NCBI RefSeq assembly: GCF_041146395.1
Contig: NC_090989.1
Location: forward strand, 218,582,843 to 218,646,842
Reading direction: 5' to 3'
DNA length: 64,000 nt
DNA from: Eulemur rufifrons
Lineage: Eukaryota; Chordata; Mammalia; Primates; Lemuridae
This document shows positions 13,031 to 25,185 of this stretch, in pieces. A program made the translations under genes and the position numbers. Each line of letters begins with the position of its first letter. The first letter of the stretch is position 1. Under the pieces are notes generated by a model, which had not been told where the DNA came from, made no database searches, and saw only the letters and a list, made by a program, of their open reading frames with translations.

Positions 13031-14199
13031 CTGGGGAAAAAACAGGAAAGAGGGAGAACAGTTAAAAGCTACCCATGCAATTCAGGATAATGGCAGAGAT
13101 AAGGTAACAGAAGAGAAAAAAGACAGCATAAACTGGAAATGGATGGAATTTGAAAACTGATTTGATGTTGGTGGATAATGGTGAGAGAGGATGCATAGTT
13201 TGGGTAACTCTAAGGTGGGTAATGGAAAAGTCCATTAAAAGAAATAGAAAACGTAAGGACCAGAGGAATAAGTCTGAAAGTAAAGTTTCACTTTAAGCCA
13301 CTAAATTTGAGACAGCCAAGTGTCATTCTGGAAATATGTTGTACATAGCATGAACAGGGTTTTAAACAATTTCTATTTATATCATTAATGATGCATATAT
13401 TTCCAATAAAATCTGAAATGTACTTAATGATTTATCCACATTTTAAATCTATTTATATATTTACATAGTTTTTATTAATTGTTTGCTACTACTAAAATGA
13501 TAACTTTCCAGATGTTTTAGAGACTTGGGCTCACAGGGAATAAAATAAACTTAAGTTTTAATTAATAAACACACCACCTTTTTGGTGCAGAGAAACATGA
13601 TACGAGATCCATAAAAAGACTTTGAAGGATAAAATATATTTTACTAGAATAAAATTGTCTGAGGGAAGTAAAATACAAATTCAAGAAGGAAAAAAGGTAA
13701 AACTTTAAATGGTAAAGAGTAGCTTGTTCATGTACTTTTAAAATAGATGATGGGATGTATCAAATTGTATGTATGTATGTAGTTTCCATTGGATACATTT
13801 AAAAGAGATGGGGTTTCTATTTTGAAATATCAATATTTACGATATGCTAGAAATTGCATGCTCTTTAGCTTTTTAAACTTACAATAAAAAATTTAGATAT
13901 CAATTTAGAAAATGTGGGAGGGGTACATCATCATTCAAAATTATTTTAGGGAATACTTGAGCAAAAAATAATTTGAAGAGCACTGCTCCAACGTGATTTG
14001 GAAAATGGGAATTTCCTCTTGCAGCTATTTTGGAATCACCTCTTTGGATGCTGCTCTTCTGAATTTGTGTTTCTTCCTGTTCCTCACTTTGCAACTCAGT
14101 GTGGCTGCAGGATGGAGCTTGTGGCTGGCGGGTCCCCTGGATGCAGTGTTGCTAACCCGAAAAAGGCCTCTAGAGGGGGGTGATGGTTCAGGTGAAATA
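13031..14199. other. Unique intergenic sequence
   Basis: No recognisable family. Overlapping short open frames at 13.9-14.3 kb occur on both strands and look like chance. Confidence 0.4.
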
Positions 14200-14445
14200 C
14201 TGAACATCTACCAGGCCTCATCCTGGGCCAAAATCCCGGCTCTCTTTCTAGGTGTGTGACCTTGGGCAAGTCACCCAACTTCTCTGAGCCTCATCTGTAA
14301 ACAACTGATGTGGTTGCATAAGGGTTTAGTAAGATCATGTCTGTGGATTGCTTTGCACCATTGGGCCCACAGAAAGAACTCAGTATAGTCCTTCATACTC
14401 TTAAGAGTTCCGTATAATCTTTATATATGCTATACAATAAATAGT
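14200..14445 (+). mobile_element. MIR SINE
   Basis: 'tgtgtgaccttgggcaagtcacccaacttctctgagcctcatctgtaaa' is clear MIR core wording in outline. It is preceded by 'aaaatcccggctctc' from the tRNA-like side and followed by a decayed tail. Confidence 0.85.
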
Positions 14446-16689
14446 AGTTGTTCTCAGGGCAACTGGCACCTTCCAAAGCAGGTGAGTTTAAAGAGCTATA
14501 TCCTTTTTCTGCTCACCTTTTATCATTTAAACAAAGCAAGTCTTTCATTAAGTAAATAACTATAACAGGTAAATGACAATAAAATGTTACAGTATTATTT
14601 GTTATGTACTCTGCTGTCCAATAGCTTTTAAGTACTTTTTCTATTACTGTAGTATTCTCTACTTGTGCCCTCTAAGGTAATGCGAGCAAGTAGGACATGG
14701 AATGTCACCTTGGCTCTACAAATCAGGTGCATTATGAAGACCTGAGTTGATAGGTAAGTAATGTTAATCCGCTTTACAGTTGAGGGTCAGCAGAGCCATG
14801 CAGTGTTCTTGGACAGTTTCAAATCTCTGGTACAGAAGTGTTCTTCCTGGTGCTGGTGACTGTGGTGACGGGAGCGGAACCACATTCCTGGTGGCCATGC
14901 AAACTTCAGCATCTAGTTCATGGTGGCAGAAGTAGCAGATGACTCTTAAGACTAATTTTGGACAATTTATGTATCTGTCCAGTAAGCTTGACACCTAATT
15001 TGGAACCTCATCCTTCTCATCTACCCTGTGAGCTCCTAATATTCTTTCAACAAACTTCTTTGTCGGCTTAATGATCCTACTACTTCCCTGACTGAAACAA
15101 ATAGACAATAGATTATTTTAACAGGGCAGGCTTGGAAAGAAACAAGCACCTATATTCTAATATCAGGTGCAGCTTAATCTGATTTTGATCCTCCTCAGAC
15201 TGTTTTGATGCTTTTTTTATGATATCACATCCCGCATACATAGTGCCATCTCATTGGTATCTGCAAAGCTCTAGGCTGTGTGCGGAGTTACAGTCTTCTG
15301 ATCTTTTAAGTTGGGGGTTCCCAGCGTTTTATCTGCTGCCAACACACTGGATAGATATTGAATCACGCCCATCACAGCATGGGGTGTTGTGGGAGTGGGA
15401 GTGAACCGAAAACTCTGCGAACTGAAGAAACCAGAGGAAATAAGAAAATCCAGTGGGTGGATGTTATTTGAAAAATCCCAGAGCAAAATCTGATTTTGCA
15501 CTATTTACTCCTCATTCTGTCCCCTAAACCCCAGCAACGCTAATCTAGACTTGAGATATTTGTTTTGTAAAAGCTAATCAGGATGAAGGGCCTTAGCTAC
15601 TAATGAATAATATTTATATTTTCCTTTTCATAGGTAGATGTAGAAAAAGGAACCATAACTTCCAGGGAATGTAAGCCCCTGACAGGGCCTTTGTCCTATA
15701 ATAAATCCACTCTTGGAAAATACATGGAAAAACTTGTAGACAAAGAAAGCTTGAATGTTTTGGTAAGAAGGTGTAAAAGTTATGTTGTGTGAAACAGTGC
15801 GATGAGTTACAGGAGACCACTTCATTTATTTGTGTGTATTAATTTTAATGGTGTGACGTTTAGTGTAGTCAGTCATTTTGACCCCTCTTAAGGTCTTGAT
15901 TGAGTAGAATATTGCTAATACCATGTGGTGTGTATGCTTTTTTAAAAAAGATTTCTTCAATTATAGTGATAAATGCATTTTATTTTTCTTTAAATTTGCT
16001 CTGATATCAATTAATGAACAAATGCATTATAGCCTCTTTGTGAAAGATGAGGGCAGAGTAAATAAGGCCTGCTCTCTCTGGGGCCTTCAGATTTTATCTC
16101 TAATACCCAAGATTATAAACTTGAATATTACATTAGCCTTAGATATGTTAGTAATCAAGTGTGGCCAGACAGCTGTCTCCTGATTACATATCTGAGAAGA
16201 TAAATATGGTATTTATGCCAATCAAAGTCAACTTCAATTCACTTGTTGACTAGTCCCAAGCTTAATAGAGGGTTCTGCAAACAGAAGAAGCTTAAGAGGT
16301 GTCAGCTGAAAACGAAAAAAATTATTTACCCCCAAACCATCTTCAGGCTAAAGATGCACAGTCCCTCAATATATTTGTTAAATGTGAGAGAGGTTGTAAA
16401 AACCTGGCAAGTTTACTGACATGGCATAACTTATATAAGAATTGTCTGGTCTATGGGAAAAAAAAAATACGTTATTTTTAAAAATTGTGAAAACAATGTC
16501 ACAACATTACAAGGGGTTTGGCAAAAAGAGGGGAGGATATCAATCATAATCCAACATTTGAACATTAAACTAAGTACAATATTTATGGGCTCTCTTCTTT
16601 TTGCTTTTCATTCAAAGATGTTTTCCATTATTGCAATCATAATGTATTCATGGCAACTTTGTTCCTTCTTGTTAAAGTTAACTTAAAGA
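14446..16689. other. Unique intergenic sequence
   Basis: Mostly unassigned. A short stretch near 15660-15700 ('gaatgtaagcccctgacagggcctttgtcc') resembles the L2 3' end but is too short to call. No exons seen. Confidence 0.4.
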
Positions 16690-16960
16690 AGGATTTTTAT
16701 GTGTTGTTATATTGATTCATAATTATCCATTTTAAAAGTCGAATAGTTTTCAATCAGGTAGCTGCACTGTAATTTATTTAACAGGCTCTTTCCTCTTGGG
16801 CATCTGATTTACTTGTTAACATTTTGAATAAAAGAGGTTTCAATGAATATCTTGTGATCATTGTGTTTTCGATTTTGGGGGATAATTTTTTTCAGGATAA
16901 ATTTTCAGATTACATAATGACATTTTTTAAAAAATTGGTAACTTTGGAAAGGCCAACTAC
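16690..16960 (-). mobile_element. Possible old L1M 3' fragment
   Basis: 'cactgtaatttatttaacaggctctttcctcttgggcatctgatttac' and 'aatgaatatcttgtgatcattgtg' resemble the antisense 3' end of old L1M elements. Divergence is high. Confidence 0.35.
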
Positions 16961-17349
16961 TTGGGGGTATTGAGGAATAAAAGCCAGTTTTCAATACATT
17001 GAGAAGTGAATGGGAATGAAGACCTGGAATTTTTTTCTGTTGATTATAGAAAATGTTTTCAAGAAAAAAGATTGAAGCTATAGGAACAAGGTGACTGAAT
17101 TAATGAGGTCCTGAAAAGGCAGGAAAGTCTGGGGTCCAGAATGTCTGAATGCCTATGGAGAGTTAACAATAGGAGAAGAAACATCTCTTCCCCTTTTTGA
17201 GAGAGAAATCACAATTGCAGGTGTGGGCACAAGCAAGCCTATTGGTGTAGTGGCAAGGAGCTGAGGAAATTCATAAGGTGATTGCAGGGGTCATTTGCTT
17301 GGAGAACAGAGAATGTCTACAACAGTCATTATTAAGAATGAGAGAAATT
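16961..17349. other. Unique intergenic sequence
   Basis: Nothing recognised. Confidence 0.4.
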
Positions 17350-17535
17350 ACCTAGTGATAATAATAGCTGGCATTTTCTTTTGTGCATTCACCATGTGCT
17401 TGCCAGTGCTCTCAGTGCTTTTTATGCACTGTCACGTAATATTGTGTCATTTTCCACCAATTCTCAGTGGCACTAGTATAGGCAGAGGGAAGGATTTACC
17501 TAAGTGTAAGTTTTTGCCAGCTTAGGGCAATGGAA
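17350..17535 (-). mobile_element. MIR SINE fragment
   Basis: 'gataataatagctggcattttcttttgtgcattcaccatgtgcttgccag' follows the reverse complement of the MIR 3' part. The later 'cactagtataggcagagggaaggatttacctaag' is weaker. Confidence 0.65.
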
Positions 17536-17911
17536 GATCAGCGCTAAAAGGGAATTGAAGATCCTGGTGTGGGAGAGGTTGAGGTTAGAGAACATTCCTC
17601 TCAGTTAAATGGCAGAGAGTATAGAAGAGTGTGCACTGTTGAGAGCTAAGGACAAAGTTGCACTGATGCATTAGCTGGATGGACCATAGGCAAAAGGACA
17701 ATTATGGGGCCAAATCTTGGGTCATCTTTTGTGTTAACAGAAAAGATTTGACTCTGTGTTATCTCCCCAGTAGCTTGGCAGGCCGCCACTATTTCTACAC
17801 AAACCTCCCAGGATTTATGGGTGGAAAGCAAAGTGGAAAAAGAAATTGGGTTTGAATGTCTTGCATGGTCATGATAGGAGGAGCCATATAATTATCATTA
17901 GCATAGTCTTG
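17536..17911. other. Unique intergenic sequence
   Basis: Nothing recognised. Confidence 0.4.
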
Positions 17912-18150
17912 GAAAGGCATATAGTGTAGTGGTTCCTGCACAGGCTTCAGGGCCAGCCTGCTTGAGTTAGATCTTGGCTCTGCCACTTACTGGTTGGTGG
18001 CCTTCAGCCAGTGTTTCCATGCCTCAGTTCACTTATCTGTGACATGGGGATGATAATGGTAAATCCCTCGTAAGATTGTTCTGAGGATTACAAAGTCAAA
18101 ACCTGTAAAGCATATAGAGAAGCTAAGTCTAGACTGTAGCTGTCATCATA
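17912..18150 (+). mobile_element. MIR SINE, nearly full length
   Basis: The order 'atatagtgtagtggttcctgc', 'gatcttggctctgccacttactgg', 'catgcctcagttcacttatctgtgacatggggatgataatgg', 'gtaagattgttctgaggatta' follows the MIR consensus from tRNA-like head to tail. A second MIR in the opposite orientation begins immediately downstream. Confidence 0.88.
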
Positions 18151-18364
18151 TATTCATTATTATAATAACAACTACCCATGTTGAGGCTCCTAAGTGCTAG
18201 TGAAATGCTAAATGTTAGGTTATTGAGTATGAAATGTCCAATTTCCTTAAGTACTAAGTTTGACAGTTGATATCTCTGACATTTCATTTTGACACTTCTT
18301 GTTTTATGCTTATTGTGAAGGTACATCCTAAGTCTTTCAAATGCATGGTTTGGCATGTGATTAC

Positions 18365-18735
18365 CTTTCACATTTTTTCTTTTTCTTTTTTTTTTTTTGA
18401 GACAGAGTCTCACTCTGTTGCCCAGGCTAGAGTGAGTGCCGTGGCGTTAGCCTAGCTCACAGCAACCTCAAACTCCTGAGCTCAAGGGATCCTCCTGTCT
18501 CAGCCTCCCGAGTAGCTGGGACTACAGGCATGTGCCACCATGCCCGGCTAATTTTTTCTATATATATTTTTAGCTGTCCATATAATTTCTTTCTATTTTT
18601 AGTAGAGATGGGGTCTCGCTCTTGCTCAGGCTGGTCTCGACCTCCTGAGCTCAAACGATCCGCCCACCTCGGCCTCCCAGAGTGCTAGGATTACAGGCGT
18701 GAGCCACCGCGCCCGGCCTCTTTCACATTTTTTCT
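18365..18735. repeat. Target-site duplication pair of the 18.4-kb Alu
   Basis: ctttcacattttttct occurs at 18365-18380 and 18720-18735 with no mismatch. The implied first nick is TTTTCT/AG, a T-rich site as expected for the L1 endonuclease. Confidence 0.95.
18381..18719 (-). mobile_element. Young lemur-type Alu with perfect target-site duplication
   Basis: A full dimeric Alu in antisense. It starts with a T-run (the A-tail) at 18381 and ends 'gccaccgcgcccggcc' at 18719. The left half carries 'gtggcgttagcctagctcacagcaacc'. The right half has an extra T-rich insert ('ttttagctgtccatataatttc') that I associate with strepsirrhine, lemur-type Alus. The 16-bp duplication ctttcacattttttct is identical at 18365-18380 and 18720-18735. 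CpG sites are well preserved, so the insertion is recent relative to the mariner it interrupts. Confidence 0.95.
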
Positions 18736-18754
18736 AGAGCAATTTTTTGAAACT

Positions 18755-19747
18755 ATGGATAAGTCAAAAATTCAGGTTATTTTTGAATATGAGTTCCATC
18801 TTGGAACCAGTGCTGCCACAGACAGCTCCAAATATCAACAGTGTTTGGGAAGGATGTGGCTAATGAATGCACAGTATGTGGATGGTTTGAGAAGTCCCAT
18901 TCTGGTGATTTTAGTCTTGAAAATGAGCCATGTGGGCAACCTGAGGCCAAGGTGGATAATCATGACCTAAAAACTGTAGTGGAAGTGAATCTATTTCAAA
19001 CTATGTATGAATTAGCAGCAAGGTTTGACATTACTATTCTAACAACATTGGACCATTTAAAACAAATGTGCAAGATAAAGAAGCTGGATAGATAGGCTCC
19101 ACATGAATTAAATGAGCGTCAGAAGAGAAATCATCTTGAAGCTTGCCTTTTTTTGCTGTCACGACATTAAGGAGAACAATTTCTATACCATACTGTTATG
19201 TGTAATGGAAAATGTCTTTTTGACAATTAGAAGCATTTGGCCCAATGGTTGGATAAAGATGAAGTGCCGAAACAGCCCCAAACCGAATATTCATCAAAAA
19301 AAGCTAATGGTGTCTGTTTGGTGGTCCAGTGCTGGTATTATCCATTACAGCTTCATGAAACCTGGTCAATCCATTACAGCCAATGTCTGCTGCAACCAAT
19401 GGGATGAAATGATGAGGATGCTTGTGATTAAGCAGCAAAGATTGGTCAATAGAGACAGGCCAATCCTCTTGCAAGACAAGGCTCACTCACATGTTGCACA
19501 AACAATGCTGCTCAAACTACAGCAGCTGGACTTGGAAACTCTGTGTCAACCACCATATTCACCAGACCTTGTACCAGCTGACTACCATTTCTTCTAGGCT
19601 TTGGACCATTTCTTGCAAGGAAAAGTATTCAATTCTCAACAAGCTGTGGAAAACGCCATTTGCAATTTCATCACCACTCACTCTCCAGGCTTCTTTGCTG
19701 CTGGTATAAACAAGCTACTATTAAGATGGCAAAACTCTGTTTGATAG
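18755..19747 (+). pseudogene. Mariner transposase remnant
   Basis: This would have cut and pasted the element at TA sites. The N-terminal part (from ATG at 18755, MDKSKIQVIFEYEF) is the helix-turn-helix DNA-binding region and needs frame changes to follow. The C-terminal part is readable at 19240-19597, with WWSSAGIIHYSF, ILLQD and PPYSPDLVPADYHFF. Of the DD34D triad, the second Asp (in LLQD) and third Asp (in PADYHFF) are present. In the frame that matches the family, the first (normally in TCDEKW) has become Asn near 19201-19212, beside a frameshift. In-frame stops include one at about 19597. The protein cannot be active. Confidence 0.8.
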
Positions 19748-20065
19748 TTTAGGAACATTCTTTAATTAATTGTACTGTTTCTTGTTTGAGATATAATAAA
19801 CTACACTTTTGATTCAAAATCAGACATTTCATATTTAGTGACTTAATACTTTATTACTTTAGCTCATTTAATTCTCAAAAAATCTTTCTGAGATAAGATT
19901 ATTTTCTCCATTTTACAGATGTAGGGACTAAGGCTTAAAGGAATTAAATCACTTGCCTAATGTCATTTCAACTTATAAATGACAGAGCTCAGATTGAAAT
20001 CCAAGACTGTTTGAACCCAAAGTCTTAGGCAACTTTCTTGAGCAGATGAACATTTCAATGTTTTG

Positions 20066-20096
20066 TGTTTGTGTGTGTGTGTTTCTCTCTCTCTCA
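20066..20096. repeat. Short (GT)n/(CT)n low-complexity tract
   Basis: About six GT units followed by about six CT units. Confidence 0.8.
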
Positions 20097-20299
20097 CTAA
20101 AGCTCTTAGTTTGTTTTGGGAGCTATCTGCAGATATAGTTAGTGGCTCATCCATATTCCCTCAAATTTCTTTACCCTGGCCTTCCTACCCACCAGCCCCT
20201 GGCAGGTTTTCCCCTACTAGAGTAGACAAAGACAAAGACATCCCTATGTCTTTGGCAGAGGGCTGCCTTCAGGCTACTGAAACCACTAATACATCCATA

Positions 20300-20468
20300 G
20301 ACTCATGTAGATCCTACAATAAAAAGAATCACCAAGAGAGCTTGTTAACAGCAAATTACTGGCCTCATCTCCAGAGTCTATGATTTTAGGTCTGGGGTGG
20401 GGTCCTAGAAGTTCTATTTCTTACAAGTTCCCAGATCTTGGAATCACACTTTGAGAGCCACTGCCCTA
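20300..20468 (+). mobile_element. MER5A-type hAT MITE
   Basis: 'aagaatcaccaagagagcttgttaac', 'taggtctggggtggggtcctagaagttct' and 'cttacaagttcccag...cacactttgagagccactg' follow MER5A from head to terminal repeat. It is non-autonomous and has no coding capacity. Confidence 0.88.
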
Positions 20469-20559
20469 GAATTTCCATTTTAATCAATTATAAGAATATT
20501 TATAACAAAATATAGTGAAAACATTGTTGTATCCTATAAAAGAATGAAAAATTATTTTT

Positions 20560-20880
20560 AAAATCCTAAAGTAAACAGATCACTTCCTTTTGGTTTACTT
20601 TTCTCTAGTATCTCTTTTCCCATTCCTTTTTTTTAAATGTTGTTTTAAGTGTTTCCTGTAAGTGGCATATAGCTAGTTTGTGCCTTTTAACCTAACTGTA
20701 TTTAGATTAAAAATGCATACATGCATCTATTTCATTCTCTTAGTGTTTCTTGATTATTGGTTTGCTCAAGATGCTGTTTGTTCAAATTTTTCCTTTTTTT
20801 TTTAATTCAGAGGGCTTACTGTCCATATATTTTCATTCTAATAATGGTTACCACCCTTGTCCCCACTCTCTTAATGAGGT
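20560..20880 (-). mobile_element. Possible old L1 ORF2 fragment
   Basis: 'gttttaagtgtttcctgtaagtggcatatagctagtttgtgcc' resembles the antisense of the L1 endonuclease-region wording. The match is limited and the ends are uncertain. Confidence 0.4.
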
Positions 20881-22769
20881 GCAGATGATTCTATTGTAAG
20901 TTCTGCACAATATACCTGCTATTCCCTAGATCCATACTCTGTTTCCCCAGCACCATGCTCTAGCACCTTGCTCCTCCAGCCTCTTCCTCCTATAGAGTCA
21001 GGCCTTTGAAATGACTTTACCCCTCTTCTCTCTGCCCCAGCCCTGTGATATCTTTGGCATGTTTTTACCTTTATTCTCTCCCCACCCACCTTCCAGTCCT
21101 AGGGTGTGCTAAGATTATTACTTATCAGAATTTTAGAAGTGAAGCTGTGTACTTCCATGTGGAGAGTGGCAATAGAAGATAGTTGGAGGCAGTTTGTTCC
21201 CTGGCTTTCATTAAATCACACTATTGAGACCTTTTTTTCTTCTTTCTCCTTCTTTAATTAAAGGCTTCTGCTCTGCAGGTGGATACTTTGAGCTTCATTG
21301 TCTCAAAGGAGCTTGGCCTAGGCTGTGGGATGTTCTGCGTGTTGGTGTGTGGGCATACGTGCTTGCAGCTGCAGGAATAGTAGAGCTCCCCAAATAGAGA
21401 AATATCATCTGGGGACCTAGCTATTTTCCAACCATTTCTGTGCCTGTTTAGAAAGCAAACTGAAATGAAAGGGGGTGAGAAAACCCTTTTTATAGGGGTA
21501 ATCTTGAATGCTCTGTAATTTATTTTAAGAAGGAAAATGATTTCCCTCTAGTTATCAATAACCCATGGCATATCTCACCACAGCCTCAACATGCTCTGCT
21601 GTGCCCTTACCTACCCTTACCTGCCTCTGCTCCTTGAAGTCTCTGTAATTGGTCCTCAATCCTCCAGGTTTCCCTGGGATCTCAGCATCCTTACCCACGG
21701 ACAAGTGCCTGCCTGCTTGCACCTGGAGGAGCATGTGTTTACCTTGCTGTTCTCTACACAGAGATACTGTCCCCTCATAAAGGTAGAGGAAACTTTCAAG
21801 GAAAGACTGAATTCACCTTCTAATAGTGTCTTTCTGGGCCTTGGGGTCAGGTTACATCATTCTCTACCAAGTGGAGGTGTGCTTTCTAGTCTCTGAGAAG
21901 GTACTGCAATTTGGCTTGTTCCCTGAGAAGGACTAATTTGCCTTCCTAAATAATTTCAAGATGTGTCCTAATTCTATGTTAAAATTTCGGTTTGAAGGTT
22001 TGCTGACTCTGTCACCTCGTTTCCTACCAGACACCCTTGGAGTGTGTCCCTGGCACAGTGAAATGGTCTGTGTTGGGTGTAAGGTTTATCTATATGAAAA
22101 GCAGGAAATTTGCATGATTGTAGTGCACTCTTCAGTGAAATTCTCCTTCGTTTGAGCACAAAACCTATATCAATGTGTTGTGTTAAACAATTAATGAACC
22201 TAATCCTTAAAAAAATGAAAATAAAAAGACCAAAGTGGGATTGTAACTTTTCCAAGTGTTTTACCATTTAGCAGCCAGTTTATCTCTATAATAGAGCTTG
22301 AACATCAATACTGTTTTGAAATCTCTGATCGTCATTTCTTTTGGAATTTTAGACTTACTTCTTTGAGTATTTTTTAAATGGAAACATGAACTTTTCATAT
22401 AGCTTTCTTTTTTATTATTATTTATAGAAAAGTCTCCAAAGGCACAAAGACCCCAGTCTTATGCTTACTCTAACGAGATAGGGAAGGGGATGGGCATTCC
22501 AAAGAAATGAAACAAATGTTACCACTTCAAAGTGAACAGAGGTAATTATCTTCCTGAATATTTATATGCACATGAGAAAATGCAGTTAAATGTGAATGTT
22601 TTTCTGGGAAAAATTAAAATAAATAACAAAAGGGAGATAGGACATGGGGGGGGGGGTTCTTCCTACTTCCTCACTTGACTGAGAGTGGGGAAATTCAACT
22701 TAGAAAACTCCTGGTTCCATTTTTCTGGCCCTGCTCTGTTTAACCAGTGCACTTTTCTAAAATGAATTT
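20881..22769. other. Unique intergenic sequence
   Basis: No repeat family recognised. Short open frames near 21.6-22.2 kb are present on both strands and show no domain or splice context. An 11-G run lies at 22646-22656. Confidence 0.4.
22646..22656 (+). repeat. Poly(G) run
   Basis: Eleven consecutive G; unusual in this AT-rich context and prone to length error. Confidence 0.9.
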
Positions 22770-22995
22770 TGTTAAAATACCAACTCCACAGTGTTATGTA
22801 ACATAGAAAGTGCATTGGACCTGAGGTTGGAAGAGCTTTAAACCGAAGAGTAGCCTGAAGCTCTAGTTTCTGACTTGAAAACATCTTAGCTACAACAATC
22901 TTGGAAAAGTCAATTAACCACTCTAAACCCCACTTTCCTCTTTTTCACAAGGCTGTTGTGAAGATCAAAAATAACAGACATGCAACTCATTTTTT
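22770..22995 (+). mobile_element. MIR SINE fragment
   Basis: 'ttggaaaagtcaattaaccactctaaaccccactttcctc' and 'acaaggctgttgtgaagatcaaa' parallel MIR 'gcaagtcacttaacctctctgagcctcagtttcctc' and 'gggttgttgtgaggattaaa'. Confidence 0.6.
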
Positions 22996-23775
22996 TCTGT
23001 TTTATTTTTTAACCCTTTCCAAAACTATGGAGTGCCACTCTTTTATTTCTCCAAATATTTGTGCGTGGTCAGGGAGCTTTTTGTGTTTACGTGATGGATG
23101 CCCTCACACACATTCAGAACGAATTTACAAGCAATTGTTTTTGACCACAGTGATAATTGAAAACATCCAAATTTGAGTCTTTCTCATGTGTTCCTCATCT
23201 CCTATCTTCACAGAACTGAACCTACAAAACCTTGATAAAGTGTAATTGTGGATATATGTCCCCGTAGGTTTTCCTGACGGCTTGCCGTATGCGTAGGTAC
23301 CCCTGCAGCTTTCCCCTAATCCTACCTCACATCCCAAGTGACAGCCTCTGCTTGAACTCCATCTACAGCCCACACAGATTCCAGCTTTAGAAACAACAGC
23401 CACCTGTTCTATCTTCCCCTAGATCTGAACATTTATTTCCTTATTACATACCTCAACATAGCAAGAAAATTGAGCCAACTCTAAATTTGTGATAAGAATT
23501 AAAGGAGACAATATGCCAATGTCAGGCCTGCAATTTTATCTTTACTTATTCATGCAGCATTTGTGAGGGATAGAACAAATGGTTGTTCTTAATAATTTAC
23601 TGTGTGATTGTTCTTAATCATCTCACTGTGGATAAGGTTATCAAATTGAGATGGGATAGGGACTATCTGGCATTTTTATTGAAGTAGTGAATTGACAAAG
23701 TTGGGGATATTTTACTTTTGCTCTCTGAGACTCTTTGACTTTTGAGAAGAAACATCTGGGCCCAGAATGAAAGGA

Positions 23776-23808
<33 letters not shown>

Positions 23809-24599
23809 CACCCTCTTAAGGAGGTAGGGATTGCAGTCACTTTGCAGCATTTTGTTTTTCCTTGATAGTACATTCTAGTTCTCAAATCTAGTTTTCTCTG
23901 AGAAACAAAAAGAAAACAAAAAACACTGAAACCTCTCTAACTATGTCCTGTCAAATTGACTTTATTAAGTTTCTTAATATTATACTTTCCTATAGATTAT
24001 ATGTGGAGAGAAGACAGAAAACCTAGTCTGACACATCACTTTAATAAAGTGATTATCTTTAGTAGGCTCATGATTTGTCACCAGAATTTCATTTCTTGTT
24101 AGATTAACTCTCAAGCATTATGATTTGGACAGCTATCGGGTTGCTGTCAAAGCTTGAAATACTCTCACTAAATTCATTTTTTAAAAATTTATCTCATTGG
24201 AAGGATAAAAGAAGTCATATAATGCATATATATAAAAAGGATTGTCCAAAATTTAGGCAATATCACATCTACGCTTTGGCATTTGTCCTAAAAAAACTTC
24301 TAAAATATTATATTTCTATTTTGTCTCTGTCATTTCAGAAATATAAAATTTACACATTCTTTTTCATTTCTATGCTGTGAGTTGATTATATGCAAATCTC
24401 ACTTAAGAGATGGTATAAGGCATATTGGGACATCAGATAGGAATATGCCTGTCATACAAATCCCAGGTTTTATTCTCATTGTCAGCCTGATACAATCCCC
24501 ACCCCTACCCCAAGCAGGTGAAATAGACTTATCAGAGAAAATTAGAAATTGAAAATGTTTCAATGAGCATCAGATGGGGGCAGACAATGTTGGTTTCCT
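22996..24599. other. Unique intergenic sequence with a CA repeat
   Basis: No repeat family or exon recognised apart from the microsatellite at 23778-23800. Confidence 0.4.
23778..23800. repeat. (AC)n microsatellite
   Basis: Uninterrupted AC run of about 11 units. Confidence 0.95.
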
Positions 24600-25185
24600 A
24601 ACCAATAGCCATTTCCCTCTTTCTTTAGTAAACACAAGGCCAGTTATGTCAAGGGATCAGGGACTCAGAAGTGTGTTCCCAGAAGGCCAACCTCTCCAAC
24701 CTGGAGATGAACCATAACTAATTGAGGCCAACCAGATTAATCCTATTATCCTTTGCCAGTGATTGGTGCAGAGATGGATGTAGGACAAGGAAAGTGCCAT
24801 CTGATGAGACTTACAGGGTAGTTTCAGGGACTTCTGGGAAAGATTTTCCTCTCTGATGAAAAGAGAGGGACATGTGAGAAGAATTGTCTCCTCCCCTACT
24901 TTTTCATTTTTGTACATGTGAAGTGAGGATGTGATGCTTGGAATAGTAGTAGTTATTTGGTGGCCCTGAGAAGAAAACTCGGAGGGTAAAGCCCACTTGC
25001 TGAAGATGGCAACACTGATAATGGAAACCACCAGACCTCTAATGGCACCTTGCTGCTGCGCTAACCTGCATCGACCTACCTTATACTTAACGTTATGTAA
25101 AATAATCATTGCACCGATTATTCACGCTACTAATCATTGTTCTTTTTTCTTTTACGTCCAGCCAAAAGTATCCTTATTGACTTGT
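24600..25185 (+). mobile_element. Ancient interspersed repeat, family not named
   Basis: The order 'gccagtgattggtgcagagatgga', 'gaaagattttcctctctgatgaaaagagag', 'cttgctgaagatggcaac', 'taacgttatgtaaaataatc' and 'cagccaaaagtatcctt' follows a common, old mammalian repeat that I recognise but cannot name with confidence. The plus strand appears to be sense. The minus-strand open frame across it is not a gene. Confidence 0.45.

Larger units (their letters stand above)
18215..19846 (+). mobile_element. Mariner-family DNA transposon (Hsmar2-like), split by an Alu
   Basis: Inverted terminal repeats lie at 18215-18238 and 19823-19846. They match at 19 of 24 positions, and all differences are transitions; both contain tatgaaatgtc. 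The right end is followed by TA (19847-19848) and the left is preceded by TG, a one-transition decay of the TA target duplication. Removing the Alu and one copy of its 16-bp target duplication leaves about 1277 bp, normal for a mariner. The coding remnant resembles the Hsmar2 transposase more than SETMAR/Hsmar1. The subfamily is recalled, not searched. Confidence 0.85.
18155..20040 (-). mobile_element. MIR SINE split by a mariner insertion
   Basis: 18155-18214 reads as the antisense MIR 3' end ('taataacaactacccatg...gtgctagtgaaatgctaaatg'). It is cut at 18214 and resumes at 19847 with 'ttactttagctcatttaattctc', 'cattttacagatgtagggactaaggc' and 'ttgcctaatgtcatttcaac'. Removing 18215-19846 restores a contiguous MIR, which fixes the mariner as the later insertion. 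Confidence 0.75.

Noticed and set aside
18755..19747. SETMAR-like domesticated transposase gene
   Set aside because: There is no SET-domain exon. The frame is broken, the first catalytic Asp is lost and an Alu sits in the leader. The wording is closer to Hsmar2 than to the Hsmar1 domain of SETMAR.
24657..25109. 150-aa minus-strand open frame
   Set aside because: It overlaps an old interspersed repeat in antisense, with no domain, no splice sites in sensible positions and no family likeness.
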